A stretch of 64,000 nucleotides of DNA from Acinetobacter sedimenti (GCF_022601685.1 NZ_JAKUML010000001.1:124001-188000); one strand, 5' to 3'. Shown: positions 45,684-56,001, numbered from the stretch's first letter. Program-made: numbers and translations. Notes: generated by a model not told the origin, from the sequence alone.

Positions 45684-46364
45684 TTAACGTGCTCGCTTCT
45701 GCAAAGAAGATTTAAAACTTTGCACCAAATACTCGTTATTCAGCCAATATTGCAGTTGCGGATCGTTGCTGTCTTTGATGTGATTAAAGGTATGCCACAA
45801 TGAGCTTAACGTAGCATCAGGTTCAGGGCGTTCGATTAACTGACATTCATCATCGAGTTTGAAATGTCCATTTTGCACAATGCGGTAATACCAACCGATA
45901 CAGCCCTCATCCAGTAAAAATTTGGCAATACCACGACGATTCAGTTGCGCATCAATTTTCCAACACGGTTTACGAGGACGAGTGACTTGCATTTTCACCG
46001 TGCCGATTAGATAAATATCACCAACGCAGACATTCGACTCATTCATACTGGCTTGATCCGCATCGCCGATAATCAGATTTTCACCAAGCATGCCTTCATA
46101 AATCGTTACATCTGGAAAATTGGCTTTGATCAGTGGATAAACCGAAGCAGGCATTTGGTGAATCGCTTGAAATTGCCCACCATGAAAAAATGGATCGGCT
46201 TGTTCATCTCCGACAATGCCTAACGTAGTGACATCAGCTTCGGTAATGGTGAACTTATTAATGGCACTGGTTTGTTCTCGTGCGAAAGGCATGGCTTCGC
46301 CGATTTGAATGCGAGTGACTTTACCACAATTTAGTGGTAAATCAGGATGTGTGAAGTCGCTCAT
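45684..46364 (-). CDS. MOSC-domain protein (YiiM-like)
   Basis: 226 aa. MOSC core with GDEQADPFFHGGQFQAIH, GENLII and the conserved cysteine in TRPRKPCWKID, followed by a C-terminal three-helix extension as in E. coli YiiM. Such proteins bind a molybdenum cofactor sulfurated at that cysteine and reduce N-hydroxylated purines. It lies 17 bp downstream of the metC-like gene, in the same transcription unit. Confidence 0.88.
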   Translation of the reverse strand: MSDFTHPDLPLNCGKVTRIQIGEAMPFAREQTSAINKFTITEADVTTLGIVGDEQADPFFHGGQFQAIHQMPASVYPLIKANFPDVTIYEGMLGENLIIGDADQASMNESNVCVGDIYLIGTVKMQVTRPRKPCWKIDAQLNRRGIAKFLLDEGCIGWYYRIVQNGHFKLDDECQLIERPEPDATLSSLWHTFNHIKDSNDPQLQYWLNNEYLVQSFKSSLQKRAR

Positions 46365-46381
46365 CTCATTCTCCAGTGCGT

Positions 46382-47644
46382 TTAGTTCTGCAATGTATTT
46401 AAGGCTTGCTGAATATCCTTGATCAAATCATCTGCATGCTCAAGCCCAATGCAGAATCGTACCAACCAACCGTCTTGCAAATGTGGCGTTGGCAATTTGC
46501 GAATTGCTTTGAGGTCATAATACATCACCAAACTGGTCGGTCCTCCCCAACTAAAGCCGAGGTGGAATAGCTGTAAGGCATTGCAAAATTGCTGAATCTG
46601 TTCAAGCTGATATTCCGCTTTAAAAATCACACTGACAATCCCTGCGCCCAGTCCTGTTGTACAAATCTCTTGCCAATGTTGATGTCCTGCATGACTCACA
46701 ATACTTGGGTGTAGCACTTGAGCAAATTCAGCACGAGATTGTAAAAATGGAATCAGTTGTAAGGTGTTTTGATGGTGCTGTTGATAGCGTAGTGCCATGT
46801 GGCTGAGGCTTCGGCTGATTTGGGCGCAATCATCACCTGATACAGCAATGCCTTGTAAGGCGTGCATACGCAGTAATTCAAGATGCAACTTTTTATCAAT
46901 GGTGCTGATGCTTCCCATCAGCATGTCGCCACCACCGCTTGGATATTTGGTTAAAGCATGTACGCTGATATCGACTGCAAGTTTTTCACTATCGTTACTC
47001 TTATTAGCGTTATTTGTATCACGAATGTCAAAAGGTGAGAAAGCTAAACATGCGCCCCATGTGTTATCCAGTGCGGTCGTTACGCCATGCGCTTTGGCTT
47101 TTTTAATCAGTGTGGCTAAGTCAGGAAATTCTAAAGTGATCGAGCCTGCCACTTCGATCCACAGCAATTTTGACTGTGCGCTAAATTGAATACTATCTAC
47201 GTCGGTTGGACTATAGAATTTTAACACCACACCATATTTCTGCTGTAAGGCAACTAGATGATCATGGTTTGGGCTGTAAATATTGTCAGGAATCCACACT
47301 TCATCGCCCGTATTTAATAGTGCGCTATTGACCAAATTGATCGCAGACAATCCACTTGGTGCAAGCAGACAGTATTTTGCACCTTCAATGTGCGTAATTT
47401 GATCAGCGAGATTGTAGGTCGTCGGCGTGCCGTGCGTGCCATAACTATAGTCATAATCATCTGACCAGTGGCGATTGTTCAGTGCATCGGTATCTTTGAA
47501 AATAATGGTTGAAGCACGATAAATCGGCGTCTGTACCGTGTGTATATATTGTGGCGCTTGGCGAATCGGTTGGCTTATCGCCGTTTGTAAGTGAAGTTGC
47601 TGCTGTGCTGTGTTTGATTCGCTTGTATTGGTATGCTTAGACAT
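46382..47644 (-). CDS. metC: PLP-dependent cystathionine beta-lyase-like enzyme
   Basis: 420 aa, Cys/Met-metabolism PLP family. PLP phosphate contact PSGLSAI (97-103), cofactor Asp193 in ALDNTWG, Schiff-base Lys233 in HALTKYPSGG, and the C-terminal SWGGPTSL carboxylate-binding arginine region. Most likely cleaves cystathionine to homocysteine, pyruvate and ammonia; related enzymes are gamma-lyases, so the exact reaction is inferred. Upstream of and probably co-transcribed with the MOSC gene. Confidence 0.85.
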   Translation of the reverse strand: MSKHTNTSESNTAQQQLHLQTAISQPIRQAPQYIHTVQTPIYRASTIIFKDTDALNNRHWSDDYDYSYGTHGTPTTYNLADQITHIEGAKYCLLAPSGLSAINLVNSALLNTGDEVWIPDNIYSPNHDHLVALQQKYGVVLKFYSPTDVDSIQFSAQSKLLWIEVAGSITLEFPDLATLIKKAKAHGVTTALDNTWGACLAFSPFDIRDTNNANKSNDSEKLAVDISVHALTKYPSGGGDMLMGSISTIDKKLHLELLRMHALQGIAVSGDDCAQISRSLSHMALRYQQHHQNTLQLIPFLQSRAEFAQVLHPSIVSHAGHQHWQEICTTGLGAGIVSVIFKAEYQLEQIQQFCNALQLFHLGFSWGGPTSLVMYYDLKAIRKLPTPHLQDGWLVRFCIGLEHADDLIKDIQQALNTLQN

Positions 47645-47756
47645 TGTTAATAAATGATAACGAAGTGTGAATAAATATCATTTTTTCATATTTTAACGAG
47701 GGCTTGGCTTCAATTTTGCAATCCAATTGTAAATCGTCAAACAATGGAATAACGAC

Positions 47757-48569
47757 ATGACAACGCAACTGCGAGTGCATTATTTTCAGCATATTGCTGG
47801 TGAAGGATTTGGGAGCTGTGAAAATTACTTAAAAAGTAAAAATGCCAAGATCAGCGCCACAGAGTTTTTTGCACTACCAATCGAATATAAGTTGGATATC
47901 GAAGCTTTGCCCAATATCGAGGATGTGGATTTGCTGATCATTATGGGTGGCACGATGAGCGTCAATGATGAAGCAACTTATCCGTGGCTTGTGATCGAGA
48001 AGCGTTGGTTGCGTCGTTATATCGCCAGTGGTAAGCCTGTGATTGGTCTTTGCTTGGGTGGGCAGTTGATCGCTAGTGCTTTGGGTGCAAGTGTGACTCA
48101 AAATACACAGCGTGAAATCGGTTGGACGGCGATACAGGCGGTCAATCCGTATCCGATCGATTGTTTTGTGATGCCTGAGCAATGTGAAATCATGCAGTGG
48201 CATGGTGAAACTTTTGCCTTACCGCAAGGCGCGAAACGCTTGGCAGAAAATACAGTGTGTAGCAATCAGGCTTTTCAAATTGGGAATAATGTCCTTGGAT
48301 TTCAATTTCACCCTGAGATCACACAATTGGCATTAAAAAATCTGCTAGAAAATGAGCAAGAGGTAGAGTTGTTCGTTGAACAAGTGCCGAATGTCAGAGA
48401 TCGCCTGAAACAAGCTGTTTCTCACGATGCTTTAAAAAAATTCCAAACTGGTAATCTATTGCTCAATCAAGCAATCGACTATGTATTAGCGCATAGTGTG
48501 TCCATGCAAAATTTGATGGTTGACGGTTTGAGAGCAACTTTTTCTGATGATGAAGCAGTGATTGTGTAG
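47757..48569 (+). CDS. Class I glutamine amidotransferase (GMP synthase GATase-like)
   Basis: 270 aa. Nucleophile Cys99 in GLCLGGQL; His185 and Glu187 in GFQFHPEIT complete the triad. The oxyanion segment IIMGGTMSVND matches stand-alone GuaA-like amidotransferases such as YfeJ. No synthetase partner is encoded nearby. It may hydrolyse a gamma-glutamyl compound; the substrate is unknown. Divergent from metC, and the last gene before the S10 promoter. Confidence 0.88.
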   Translation: MTTQLRVHYFQHIAGEGFGSCENYLKSKNAKISATEFFALPIEYKLDIEALPNIEDVDLLIIMGGTMSVNDEATYPWLVIEKRWLRRYIASGKPVIGLCLGGQLIASALGASVTQNTQREIGWTAIQAVNPYPIDCFVMPEQCEIMQWHGETFALPQGAKRLAENTVCSNQAFQIGNNVLGFQFHPEITQLALKNLLENEQEVELFVEQVPNVRDRLKQAVSHDALKKFQTGNLLLNQAIDYVLAHSVSMQNLMVDGLRATFSDDEAVIV

Positions 48570-48661
48570 TTGTTTATTGAATGCGTTTAATAGGACAAAT
48601 TATTCATAAAAATAAGGACTGGAAGACAGTAGATAGATTAAAAAATATTCGTCGTGTTTCC

Positions 48662-48690
48662 TTGCTTTACAAGGCTTACATGGATATAAT
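48662..48690 (+). promoter_or_regulatory. Sigma-70 promoter of the S10 operon
   Basis: -35 TTGCTT (48662-48667) and a perfect -10 TATAAT (48685-48690) with a 17-bp spacer. Transcription from about 48697 gives a leader of roughly 195 nt before rpsJ. Confidence 0.75.
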
Positions 48691-48696
48691 GAGCGA

Positions 48697-48892
48697 CCTT
48701 CGAATTTCGAAGACGAGTTGATCTGGTTTAAATTATTGATTTATTTCTTTAATTTAAATGTTGATGGTCAATTTATCGTGACAGTCGTGGCATCGATCAC
48801 GACCTTAGTGATATTCACTGCCCTTGACACTTGCCGAAAGGTGAGGTGCGTCATGGGTGATTCTTTATATTTTAAGCTTGGAGTTTACTGGT
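48697..48892 (+). promoter_or_regulatory. Structured S10 operon leader
   Basis: Four stems can be drawn in order: CTTCGA/TCGAAG at 48698-48712; GTCGTG/CACGAC at 48784-48803; AGTGA/TCACT following it; and CTTGCC-GAAA-GGTGAG at 48830-48845 extended by GAC/GTC outer pairs (48826-48852), a GNRA-capped hairpin. In E. coli the S10 leader is bound by L4, which represses the operon; the position and complexity here suggest the same control, but the fold is not obviously that of E. coli. GGAG for rpsJ is at 48880-48883. Confidence 0.6.
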
Positions 48893-49204
48893 ATGTCTAA
48901 CCAGAGAATCCGTATCCGTCTTAAGTCTTTTGATCATCGTCTGATTGATCAATCTTCTCAAGAGATCGTGGAAACTGCTAAGCGTACGGGCGCACAGGTG
49001 TGTGGTCCGATTCCAATGCCTACACGCATTGAGCGCTTTAACGTTTTGACTTCACCTCACGTGAACAAAGATGCACGTGATCAGTACGAAATCCGCACCT
49101 ACAAACGTTTGATCGACATCGTTCAGCCAACAGACAAAACTGTTGATGCATTGATGAAATTGGATCTTGCGGCTGGTGTAGACGTTCAGATCGCATTGGG
49201 ATAA
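48893..49204 (+). CDS. rpsJ: 30S ribosomal protein S10
   Basis: 103 aa, same length as E. coli S10. Starts [19 protein letters not shown] and contains the [12 protein letters not shown] loop that reaches the 30S head; also the NusE transcription antitermination factor. I start at ATG 48893 (GGAG nine bases upstream), not at the longer frame from 48857, which would read into the leader. First gene of the S10 operon. Confidence 0.98.
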   Translation: MSNQRIRIRLKSFDHRLIDQSSQEIVETAKRTGAQVCGPIPMPTRIERFNVLTSPHVNKDARDQYEIRTYKRLIDIVQPTDKTVDALMKLDLAAGVDVQIALG

Positions 49205-49271
49205 GGCTTTCGGATGATTAAGTCGATTTATAGAAAGATTTAATCAGCTGTATTTTAAGAGGTTTACACAC

Positions 49272-49910
49272 ATGGCTATTGGTCTAGTCGGTCGCAAGTG
49301 CGGTATGACCCGCATCTTCACTGAAGCCGGCGTCTCTGTGCCAGTCACAGTGATCGAAGTCGATCCAAACCGTATTACACAAATCAAAACACTTGAAACT
49401 GATGGTTATCAGGCGATTCAAGTGACTACTGGTGAACGTCGCGAATCTCGCGTAACGAGCGCTCAGAAAGGTCACTTTGCAAAAGCTGGTGTGGCTGCTG
49501 GTCGTCTTGTGAAAGAGTTTCGTGTAACTGAAGCGGAACTTGAAGGTCGCGAAGTTGGTGGAACTATCGGTGTTGATCTGTTTGAAGTTGGTCAAGTAGT
49601 TGACGTAACAGGTCAGTCGAAAGGTAAAGGTTTTCAAGGTGGTGTTAAGCGTTGGAATTTCCGTACGCAAGATGCAACTCATGGTAACTCTGTATCTCAC
49701 CGTGTTTTGGGTTCTACAGGTCAAAACCAAACACCTGGTCGCGTGTTCAAAGGCAAAAAAATGGCTGGTCACTTAGGTGATGAACGCGTAACTGTGCAAG
49801 GTCTTGAAGTGGTATCTATCGACGCAGAACGTTCAGTTCTTGTTGTTAAAGGTGCTATTCCTGGTTCAACTGGCGGTGACGTTATCGTACGTCCTACCAT
49901 CAAGGCTTGA
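49272..49910 (+). CDS. rplC: 50S ribosomal protein L3
   Basis: 212 aa. [16 protein letters not shown] start and the [23 protein letters not shown] extension that approaches the peptidyl transferase centre, including the Gln methylated by PrmB. Binds 23S rRNA early in assembly. Confidence 0.98.
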   Translation: MAIGLVGRKCGMTRIFTEAGVSVPVTVIEVDPNRITQIKTLETDGYQAIQVTTGERRESRVTSAQKGHFAKAGVAAGRLVKEFRVTEAELEGREVGGTIGVDLFEVGQVVDVTGQSKGKGFQGGVKRWNFRTQDATHGNSVSHRVLGSTGQNQTPGRVFKGKKMAGHLGDERVTVQGLEVVSIDAERSVLVVKGAIPGSTGGDVIVRPTIKA

Positions 49911-49921
49911 GGGGAAATAAA

Positions 49922-50524
49922 GTGAATTTAAAAACTGTTTCCGGCTCTGCGGTTGAATTGTCTGAAGTTGCTTTCGGTCGTGAGTTTAACGAAGCGCTTG
50001 TACACCAAGTTGTAACAGCTTACTTAGCTGGTGGTCGTCAAGGTTCTCGTGCACAAAAATCACGTGCAGACGTATCTGGCGGTGGTAAAAAGCCATTTCG
50101 TCAAAAAGGTACTGGTCGTGCTCGTGCTGGTTCTATTCGTAGCCCTATCTGGGTAGGTGGTGGTAAAACTTTTGCTGCTCGCCCACAAGATTGGTCTCAA
50201 AAAGTTAACCGTAAAATGTATCGTGGTGCGATGCAATGTATTTTGGCTGAACTTGTTCGCCAAGATCGTTTGGTATTGGTTGAAGATATTCAAGTATCTG
50301 CACCAAAAACCAAAGAGCTTATTTCTAAGTTGAATGACTTGAATGCAAGCCGTGCATTAATCGTAACTGATGCTGTTGATGAGAATCTTTACCTAGCTGC
50401 TCGCAACATTCCACATGTTGATGTGGTCGACGCAACTGCAATCGATCCAGTAAGTTTGATCGCATTTGATAAAGTTGTTATGTCTGTTGCTGCTGCGAAG
50501 AAAATTGAGGTAGAACTCGGATGA
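49922..50524 (+). CDS. rplD: 50S ribosomal protein L4
   Basis: 200 aa with a GTG start at 49922: GAGGGG lies seven bases upstream, just after the rplC stop. A longer frame from TTG 49907 would overlap that site. The tunnel-lining loop ([20 protein letters not shown]) is complete. L4 represses the whole S10 operon in E. coli through the leader and is the candidate regulator here. Confidence 0.97.
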   Translation: MNLKTVSGSAVELSEVAFGREFNEALVHQVVTAYLAGGRQGSRAQKSRADVSGGGKKPFRQKGTGRARAGSIRSPIWVGGGKTFAARPQDWSQKVNRKMYRGAMQCILAELVRQDRLVLVEDIQVSAPKTKELISKLNDLNASRALIVTDAVDENLYLAARNIPHVDVVDATAIDPVSLIAFDKVVMSVAAAKKIEVELG

Positions 50525-50853
50525 ACAACGAACGTATCTATCAAGTCCTACGTGGACCTGTATTCTCAGAGAAAGCACAAGTTTTAGGCGATACTGCTGG
50601 TGTTCAAGTGTTCAAAGTTGATATTCATGCAACTAAACTTGAAATCAAAAAAGCGGTTGAACAACTCTTTGGTGTGCAAGTTGTGAAAGTAAATACAACA
50701 ATCACTAAAGGTAAAACTAAACGCTTTGGTAAAACATTAGGACGTCGTTCTGATGTGAAAAAAGCATACGTCACCCTGAAAGCTGGCCAAGATGTAGAAA
50801 TGGCTGACTTGGGCGATACCGCTGCTGATTCAATAAGCAATACAGCGGAATAA
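50521..50853 (+). CDS. rplW: 50S ribosomal protein L23
   Basis: 110 aa; starts [20 protein letters not shown]. It sits at the tunnel exit and docks trigger factor and SRP. ATG overlaps the rplD stop by 4 bp. The C-terminus carries about ten residues beyond the E. coli protein. Confidence 0.97.
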   Translation: MNNERIYQVLRGPVFSEKAQVLGDTAGVQVFKVDIHATKLEIKKAVEQLFGVQVVKVNTTITKGKTKRFGKTLGRRSDVKKAYVTLKAGQDVEMADLGDTAADSISNTAE

Positions 50854-50864
50854 GGACGAAAATT

Positions 50865-51689
50865 ATGCCAATTCAAAAATGTAAGCCAACGTCTCCAGGG
50901 CGTCGCTTTGTGGAAAAAGTGGTGCATAACCACCTTCATAAAGGAAAGCCGTTTGCAGCGTTGACTGAAGCTAAAAAACGTACTGGTGGTCGTAATAACA
51001 ACGGTCACATCACGACTCGTCACGTTGGTGGTGGTCATAAGCAACAGTACCGTATTGTAGACTTCAAACGTAATAAAGATAGCATTCCAGCGGTTGTTGA
51101 GCGTATCGAATACGATCCTAACCGTACAGCGCACATCGCATTGTTAAAATATGCTGATGGTGAGCGTCGCTATATCATTGCGCCGAAAGGTTTGCGTGCA
51201 GGTGATAAAGTTCAATCTGGTAACGATGCACCAATTCGTCCAGGTAACTGTTTGCCACTTCGCAATATGCCAATCGGTTCTACGATTCACAACATCGAGC
51301 TTAAAATCGGTAAGGGTGCACAGTTGATGCGTTCTGCTGGTACTTCAGCACAGTTGTTGGGTCGTGATGGTATTTACGCAATTATTCGTCTGCGTTCAGG
51401 TGAAATGCGTAAAGTGCATGTTGAGTGCCGTGCTGTGTTAGGTGAAGTATCTAACTCAGAAAGCAACCTTCGTTCATTGGGTAAAGCTGGTGCATCGCGC
51501 TGGCGTGGTGTTCGTCCTACCGTTCGTGGTATGGCGATGAACCCAGTTGACCATCCACATGGTGGTGGTGAAGGGCGTAACAAAGGTATTCAACCTGTAA
51601 GCCCATGGGGTCAAAAAGCGAAAGGGTACAAGACTCGTACCAATAAGCGTACGACTAAGATGATTATTCGCGATCGTCGCGTCAAGTAA
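50865..51689 (+). CDS. rplB: 50S ribosomal protein L2
   Basis: 274 aa. RNA-binding core plus the conserved [12 protein letters not shown] loop near the peptidyl transferase centre and the basic tail [16 protein letters not shown]. Needed for subunit association. Confidence 0.98.
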   Translation: MPIQKCKPTSPGRRFVEKVVHNHLHKGKPFAALTEAKKRTGGRNNNGHITTRHVGGGHKQQYRIVDFKRNKDSIPAVVERIEYDPNRTAHIALLKYADGERRYIIAPKGLRAGDKVQSGNDAPIRPGNCLPLRNMPIGSTIHNIELKIGKGAQLMRSAGTSAQLLGRDGIYAIIRLRSGEMRKVHVECRAVLGEVSNSESNLRSLGKAGASRWRGVRPTVRGMAMNPVDHPHGGGEGRNKGIQPVSPWGQKAKGYKTRTNKRTTKMIIRDRRVK

Positions 51690-51701
51690 GGAATCTAACT
51701 A

Positions 51702-51977
51702 ATGCCTCGTTCATTAAAAAAAGGTCCATTCGTCGACGCACACTTGTTTGCTAAGGTTGAAGCTGCAGTCGCTGCGAACAACCGCAAGCCGATCAAGACA
51801 TGGTCACGTCGTTCGATGATCCTCCCAGATTTTGTTGGTTTAACAATCTCTGTTCATAATGGTCGTAACCACGTTCCAGTAATTATTACTGAGCACATGG
51901 TTGGACATAAACTTGGTGAATTCGCGCCAACCCGTACCTATCGTGGTCACGGTGTTGACAAGAAATCTAAACGTTAA
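51702..51977 (+). CDS. rpsS: 30S ribosomal protein S19
   Basis: 91 aa; starts [12 protein letters not shown] and carries [27 protein letters not shown]-type sequence typical of S19 at the 30S head near the A-site tRNA. Confidence 0.98.
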   Translation: MPRSLKKGPFVDAHLFAKVEAAVAANNRKPIKTWSRRSMILPDFVGLTISVHNGRNHVPVIITEHMVGHKLGEFAPTRTYRGHGVDKKSKR

Positions 51978-51985
51978 TAGGTGTC

Positions 51986-52318
51986 ATGATGGAAGTAACT
52001 GCAAAATTACGCGGTGCCGCTATCTCGGCACAAAAAGCACGTTTAGTTGCTGATCTTATCCGTGGTAAGTCAGTTGCGCGCGCACTCGATATTTTGAGCT
52101 TCAGCAACAAAAAAGCTGCTGTGTTAGTCAAAAAAGCACTCGAATCTGCGATCGCCAATGCTGAACACAACAACAGCTTAGATGTTGATGATCTCAAAGT
52201 AACAACGATCTTCGTTGACGAAGGTATGAGCCTTAAACGCATCATGCCACGTGCAAAAGGTCGTGCGGATCGTATCACTAAGCGTACCTGTCACATCACT
52301 GTTAAGGTAGGAGTTTGA
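51986..52318 (+). CDS. rplV: 50S ribosomal protein L22
   Basis: 110 aa. Its beta-hairpin ([16 protein letters not shown]) lines the exit tunnel at the macrolide-resistance constriction; no deletion is seen there. Two consecutive ATGs leave the start uncertain by one codon. Confidence 0.97.
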   Translation: MMEVTAKLRGAAISAQKARLVADLIRGKSVARALDILSFSNKKAAVLVKKALESAIANAEHNNSLDVDDLKVTTIFVDEGMSLKRIMPRAKGRADRITKRTCHITVKVGV

Positions 52319-52319
52319 T

Positions 52320-53069
52320 ATGGGTCAGAAGGTTCATCCAATCGGTATCCGCCTAGGTGTTGTGAAGCGTCATAACGCCAACTGGTATGCGAGCCCGAAA
52401 CAATACGCTGAATATTTGCTAAAAGATCTTCAAGTTCGTGAGTTTTTGAATAAAAAACTTAAGAGTGCGATGGTCAGCAAAATTCTTATCGAACGTCCAA
52501 CAGGTGCTGCTAAGGTAACAATTAGCACTGCTCGTCCTGGTATAGTTATCGGTAAAAAAGGCGAAGACATTGAGAAATTACAACGCGAATTAACATCTAT
52601 TATGGGTGTTCCTGCGCAAGTAAGCATTCATGAAATTGATCGCCCTGACTTAGACGCACGTTTGGTTGCTGAAGCGATTGCTTCACAACTCGAAAAGCGC
52701 GTAATGTTCCGTCGTGCTATGAAGCGTGCGGTACAAAACACTATGCGTGCTGGTGCGAAAGGTATCAAGGTAGAAGTTTCTGGTCGTTTAGGTGGTGCAG
52801 AGATTGCACGTACTGAATGGTATCGTGAAGGTCGTGTGCCTTTGCATACACTTCGTGCGGACATCGACTACTCTACTTTCCGTGCAGAAACAACTTACGG
52901 TACGATCGGTGTTAAAGTTTGGATTTTCCGTGGTGAGATCTTGGGTGGCATGAAACAAGTCATGAACCCAGCACCTGCTGAAGAGCGTCCAGCTAAACGT
53001 GGTCGTGGTCGTGGTGAAGGTCAAGAGCGTCGTGGTCGTCGTTCAGACCGTGCAGACAAGGGAGAATAA
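52320..53069 (+). CDS. rpsC: 30S ribosomal protein S3 with Arg/Gly-rich tail
   Basis: 249 aa, 16 longer than E. coli S3 (233). KH domain with GKKGEDI, then the conserved [11 protein letters not shown] and [11 protein letters not shown]. The extra length is a C-terminal tail rich in Arg, Gly and Glu ([18 protein letters not shown]), likely disordered. S3 is at the mRNA entry channel and has helicase activity. Its ATG follows the rplV stop by 1 bp. Confidence 0.97.
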   Translation: MGQKVHPIGIRLGVVKRHNANWYASPKQYAEYLLKDLQVREFLNKKLKSAMVSKILIERPTGAAKVTISTARPGIVIGKKGEDIEKLQRELTSIMGVPAQVSIHEIDRPDLDARLVAEAIASQLEKRVMFRRAMKRAVQNTMRAGAKGIKVEVSGRLGGAEIARTEWYREGRVPLHTLRADIDYSTFRAETTYGTIGVKVWIFRGEILGGMKQVMNPAPAEERPAKRGRGRGEGQERRGRRSDRADKGE

Positions 53070-53072
53070 TCC

Positions 53073-53486
53073 ATGTTGCAACCTAAACGTACCAAATTCC
53101 GTAAAGTGCACAAAGGCCGTAACACTGGTCTAGCGCATCGTGGTAGTACAGTATCATTCGGTACGATCGCATTGAAAGCGACTGAACGTGGTCAAATGAC
53201 TGCGCGTCAGATCGAAGCAGCGCGTCGTACGATTAGCCGTCGTGTAAAACGTGGTGGTAAGATTTACATTCGTGTATTCCCTGACAAGCCAATTACCGAA
53301 AAACCATTAGAAGTTCGTATGGGTAAAGGTAAAGGTTCTGTTGAATACTGGGTTTGCCAAATCAAGCCAGGTAAGATCCTGTACGAAATGGAAGGTGTGA
53401 ACGATGAGTTGGCACGCGAAGCATTCACGCTTGCAGCTGCTAAGCTCCCGTTTAAAACCACTATCGTAACTCGGACGGTAATGTAA
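53073..53486 (+). CDS. rplP: 50S ribosomal protein L16
   Basis: 137 aa; [17 protein letters not shown] start, and a conserved Arg81 region ([22 protein letters not shown]) hydroxylated by YcfD in other species. Contacts tRNA in the A site. Its stop overlaps the rpmC start by 1 bp. Confidence 0.98.
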   Translation: MLQPKRTKFRKVHKGRNTGLAHRGSTVSFGTIALKATERGQMTARQIEAARRTISRRVKRGGKIYIRVFPDKPITEKPLEVRMGKGKGSVEYWVCQIKPGKILYEMEGVNDELAREAFTLAAAKLPFKTTIVTRTVM

Positions 53487-53683
53487 TGAATACTAAAGAT
53501 CTACGTGAAAAATCGGTAGAAGAGTTGAAAGCTTTGCTTGATGAGCAACAGCTAAACCAATTCCGTCTTCGCATGGCGAAAGCGACTGGTCAATTGGGCA
53601 AAACGCACGAAGTGCAAATTGCTCGTAAGGCGATCGCACGCATCAAGACACTCCTTACCGAAAAACAGGGGAACGGACAATGA
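53486..53683 (+). CDS. rpmC: 50S ribosomal protein L29
   Basis: 65 aa two-helix protein; starts [18 protein letters not shown]. It neighbours L23 at the tunnel exit. Overlaps rpsQ by 4 bp. Confidence 0.97.
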   Translation: MNTKDLREKSVEELKALLDEQQLNQFRLRMAKATGQLGKTHEVQIARKAIARIKTLLTEKQGNGQ

Positions 53684-53937
53684 GTGAGAATACAGTTCGC
53701 ACTTTAACGGGTAAAGTTGTAAGCGACAAAATGGATAAGTCTATTGTTGTACTTATCGAACGTCGTGTTCAACACCCGTTGTATGGCAAATCAATCCGCC
53801 GTTCAACTAAGTTACATGCTCATGATGAGAACAATACTGCCAAGATTGGTGATGTTGTAACCATCAAAGAAAGCCGCCCAATTTCTAAAACTAAAGCTTG
53901 GACTTTAGTGGAAGTGGTTGAAGCAGCTGCTGAGTAA
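53680..53937 (+). CDS. rpsQ: 30S ribosomal protein S17
   Basis: 85 aa OB-fold; [20 protein letters not shown] and CES-like [12 protein letters not shown] are the family segments. Primary 16S rRNA binder. Last gene of the S10 unit; an 89-bp gap with a promoter follows. Confidence 0.97.
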   Translation: MSENTVRTLTGKVVSDKMDKSIVVLIERRVQHPLYGKSIRRSTKLHAHDENNTAKIGDVVTIKESRPISKTKAWTLVEVVEAAAE

Positions 53938-53950
53938 TTCAACGTTCTTG

Positions 53951-53979
53951 TTGCATCATTGGTTAATTTCGAGTAGGAT
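53951..53979 (+). promoter_or_regulatory. Probable promoter of the spc operon
   Basis: -35 TTGCAT (53951-53956), 17-bp spacer, -10 TAGGAT (53974-53979), in the 89-bp rpsQ-rplN gap, the place where the spc promoter is found in E. coli. Confidence 0.6.
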
Positions 53980-54026
53980 TTACGCCTTTCGAATGAGCCA
54001 GTGATGCTCGGTTTTGGAGTAGGGCA

Positions 54027-54395
54027 ATGATTCAAACCGAAAGTATGCTCGACGTAGCAGATAACAGTGGTGCACGCCGCGTACAATGTATTAAAGTACT
54101 TGGTGGCTCGCATCGTCGTTACGCTTCAGTTGGCGATATTATTAAAGTAACAGTAAAAGAAGCAATTCCACGTGGTCGTGTTAAAAAAGGCGACGTAATG
54201 AATGCTGTTGTTGTTCGTACCAAGTTTGGTATTCGTCGTCCAGATGGTTCTGTGATCCGTTTTGATGACAATGCTGCGGTGATTTTGAACAATAACAAAG
54301 CACCGATTGCAACTCGTATTTTCGGACCAGTGACTCGTGAGCTTCGTACTGAACAGTTCATGAAAATCATCTCATTGGCTCCAGAAGTTCTATAA
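54027..54395 (+). CDS. rplN: 50S ribosomal protein L14
   Basis: 122 aa; [28 protein letters not shown] start is diagnostic. Located at the subunit interface, also the RsfS silencing-factor site. First gene of the spc unit. Confidence 0.98.
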   Translation: MIQTESMLDVADNSGARRVQCIKVLGGSHRRYASVGDIIKVTVKEAIPRGRVKKGDVMNAVVVRTKFGIRRPDGSVIRFDDNAAVILNNNKAPIATRIFGPVTRELRTEQFMKIISLAPEVL

Positions 54396-54404
54396 GAGAC
54401 AGTC

Positions 54405-54725
54405 ATGGCTAAAATCAAAAAAGGCGATCAAGTGATCGTGATCGCTGGTAAAGAAAAAGGCAAGCAGGGTACTGTTCTGTCTATTTCAGAAGATCGTGTT
54501 AAGGTCGAAGGCCTTAACTTGGTGAAGAAGCATCAAAAGCCAAACCGTGTAACAGGCGCTGAAGGCGGCATTGTTACTCAAGAGGCTTCGCTTCATATCT
54601 CTAACGTGGCAATATTTAATGCTACAACCCAAAAGGCTGACCGTATTGGTTACCAAGTTGATGCAGAAGGCACGAAAACTCGTGTTTACAAGTCAAATGG
54701 TGAAGCAGTGGCGGCGGCGAAGTAA
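54405..54725 (+). CDS. rplX: 50S ribosomal protein L24
   Basis: 106 aa with a KOW motif at the N-terminus ([21 protein letters not shown]). Assembly initiator for 23S rRNA. Confidence 0.97.
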   Translation: MAKIKKGDQVIVIAGKEKGKQGTVLSISEDRVKVEGLNLVKKHQKPNRVTGAEGGIVTQEASLHISNVAIFNATTQKADRIGYQVDAEGTKTRVYKSNGEAVAAAK

Positions 54726-54740
54726 TAGGTTGATAGGGCA

Positions 54741-55277
54741 ATGGCCAGACTTAAAACTCGTTATAACGACGAACTTAAAGCTAAGCTTAAAGAAGAGCTA
54801 GGCATTAAGAATGTGATGGAGATTCCTCGCATCACAAAAATCACTCTAAACATGGGTGTTGGTGCAGCTGCAACTGATAAGAAATTATTAGATGGTGCTG
54901 TAGCAGACATGACGTTAATTGCTGGTCAAAAACCAGTAGTTACGCTTGCACGTAAATCAATCGCTGGTTTTAAAATTCGTGATGGTTGGCCAATCGGATG
55001 TAAAGTTACATTACGTGGCGACCAAATGTATGAATTCTTAGATCGCTTGATCTCTATTGCAATCCCACGTATCCGTGACTTCCGTGGTTTCTCATCGAAA
55101 TCATTTGATGGTCGTGGTAACTACTCAATGGGTTTGAAGGAGCAAATCGTTTTCCCTGAAATCGATTTCGATAAGATTGATCGTATTCGTGGTATGGATA
55201 TTACCGTTACTACGACTGCTCGCACCGATGACGAAGGCCGTGCGCTTATGCGTGCATTCGGCTTCCCGTTCAAATAA
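54741..55277 (+). CDS. rplE: 50S ribosomal protein L5
   Basis: 178 aa; TGxRPxxTxA-like [32 protein letters not shown] and the C-terminal [19 protein letters not shown]. Binds 5S rRNA and the P-site tRNA. Confidence 0.98.
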   Translation: MARLKTRYNDELKAKLKEELGIKNVMEIPRITKITLNMGVGAAATDKKLLDGAVADMTLIAGQKPVVTLARKSIAGFKIRDGWPIGCKVTLRGDQMYEFLDRLISIAIPRIRDFRGFSSKSFDGRGNYSMGLKEQIVFPEIDFDKIDRIRGMDITVTTTARTDDEGRALMRAFGFPFK

Positions 55278-55286
55278 GAGGTCGAT

Positions 55287-55592
55287 ATGGCTAAGAAAGG
55301 TATGATTAATCGCGAATTAAAACGTGAGAAAACAGTCGCTAAATACGCTGCAAAACGTGCTGAATTAAAAGCAATCATTGCAAACGTAAATGCGTCTGAA
55401 GAAGAGCGTTTTGAAGCGATGATGAAATTTCAAGCATTACCACGTAATGCATCTCCAGTGCGTCTGCGTAACCGTTGTGGTTTGACTGGTCGTCCACATG
55501 GTTATTTCCGCAAGTTCGGTCTAAGCCGTAACAAATTGCGTGATACCGTGATGCAGGGTGATGTCCCAGGCGTTGTTAAGGCAAGCTGGTAA
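55287..55592 (+). CDS. rpsN: 30S ribosomal protein S14
   Basis: 101 aa, the long zinc-free (C-) form: the [20 protein letters not shown] segment keeps only one cysteine, so no zinc ribbon. It binds the 16S 3' major domain. Confidence 0.97.
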   Translation: MAKKGMINRELKREKTVAKYAAKRAELKAIIANVNASEEERFEAMMKFQALPRNASPVRLRNRCGLTGRPHGYFRKFGLSRNKLRDTVMQGDVPGVVKASW

Positions 55593-55605
55593 GGAGCGAC
55601 TATAA

Positions 55606-56001
55606 ATGAGTATGCAAGATACCGTTGCCGACATGCTAACACGTGTTCGTAACGCACAAATGGCAAATAAAGCAACTGTTGCTATGCCAAGCTCTAAATT
55701 GAAGGTTTCAATTGCAAACGTTCTAGAGCAAGAAGGTTATGTTTCTGGCGTTGAAGTATCTGAAGAAGGTGCTAAAGCGACATTGACGATTACCTTAAAA
55801 TATTTTGAAGGCAAACCAGTTATCGAAAGCATTAAGCGTGTAAGCCGTCCAGGTCTACGCCAATATCGCAATAAAGATAGCTTACCGAGCGTTAAGCAAG
55901 GTTTGGGTGTTGCAATTGTTTCTACAAGCAAAGGTGTCATGACTGACCGTGCGGCTCGTGCTGCTGGTGTTGGTGGTGAAGTCCTTGCTTTTGTATCTTA
56001 A
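55606..56001 (+). CDS. rpsH: 30S ribosomal protein S8
   Basis: 131 aa; [18 protein letters not shown] start and the C-terminal [23 protein letters not shown]8 binds 16S helix 21 and, in E. coli, represses spc translation at the rplE start; an equivalent site was not identified here. Confidence 0.98.
   Translation: MSMQDTVADMLTRVRNAQMANKATVAMPSSKLKVSIANVLEQEGYVSGVEVSEEGAKATLTITLKYFEGKPVIESIKRVSRPGLRQYRNKDSLPSVKQGLGVAIVSTSKGVMTDRAARAAGVGGEVLAFVS

Noticed and set aside
48784-48803. Hairpin GTCGTG/CACGAC matching the one at 27479-27497, suspected second repeat family
   Set aside because: Only the 6-bp arms agree; loops and flanks differ, so coincidence is the simpler reading.
48718-48900. 60-codon frame in the S10 leader overlapping the rpsJ start
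   Set aside because: No ribosome binding site, and it runs through the leader hairpins and into rpsJ in another frame. The leader explanation is better.
49284-49772. 162-codon antisense frame in rplC
   Set aside because: Shadow of the codon-biased rplC gene; composition is Ser/Thr/Phe-rich nonsense. Similar antisense frames at 50625-51134, 8108-8572 and 754-1095 were rejected for the same reason.
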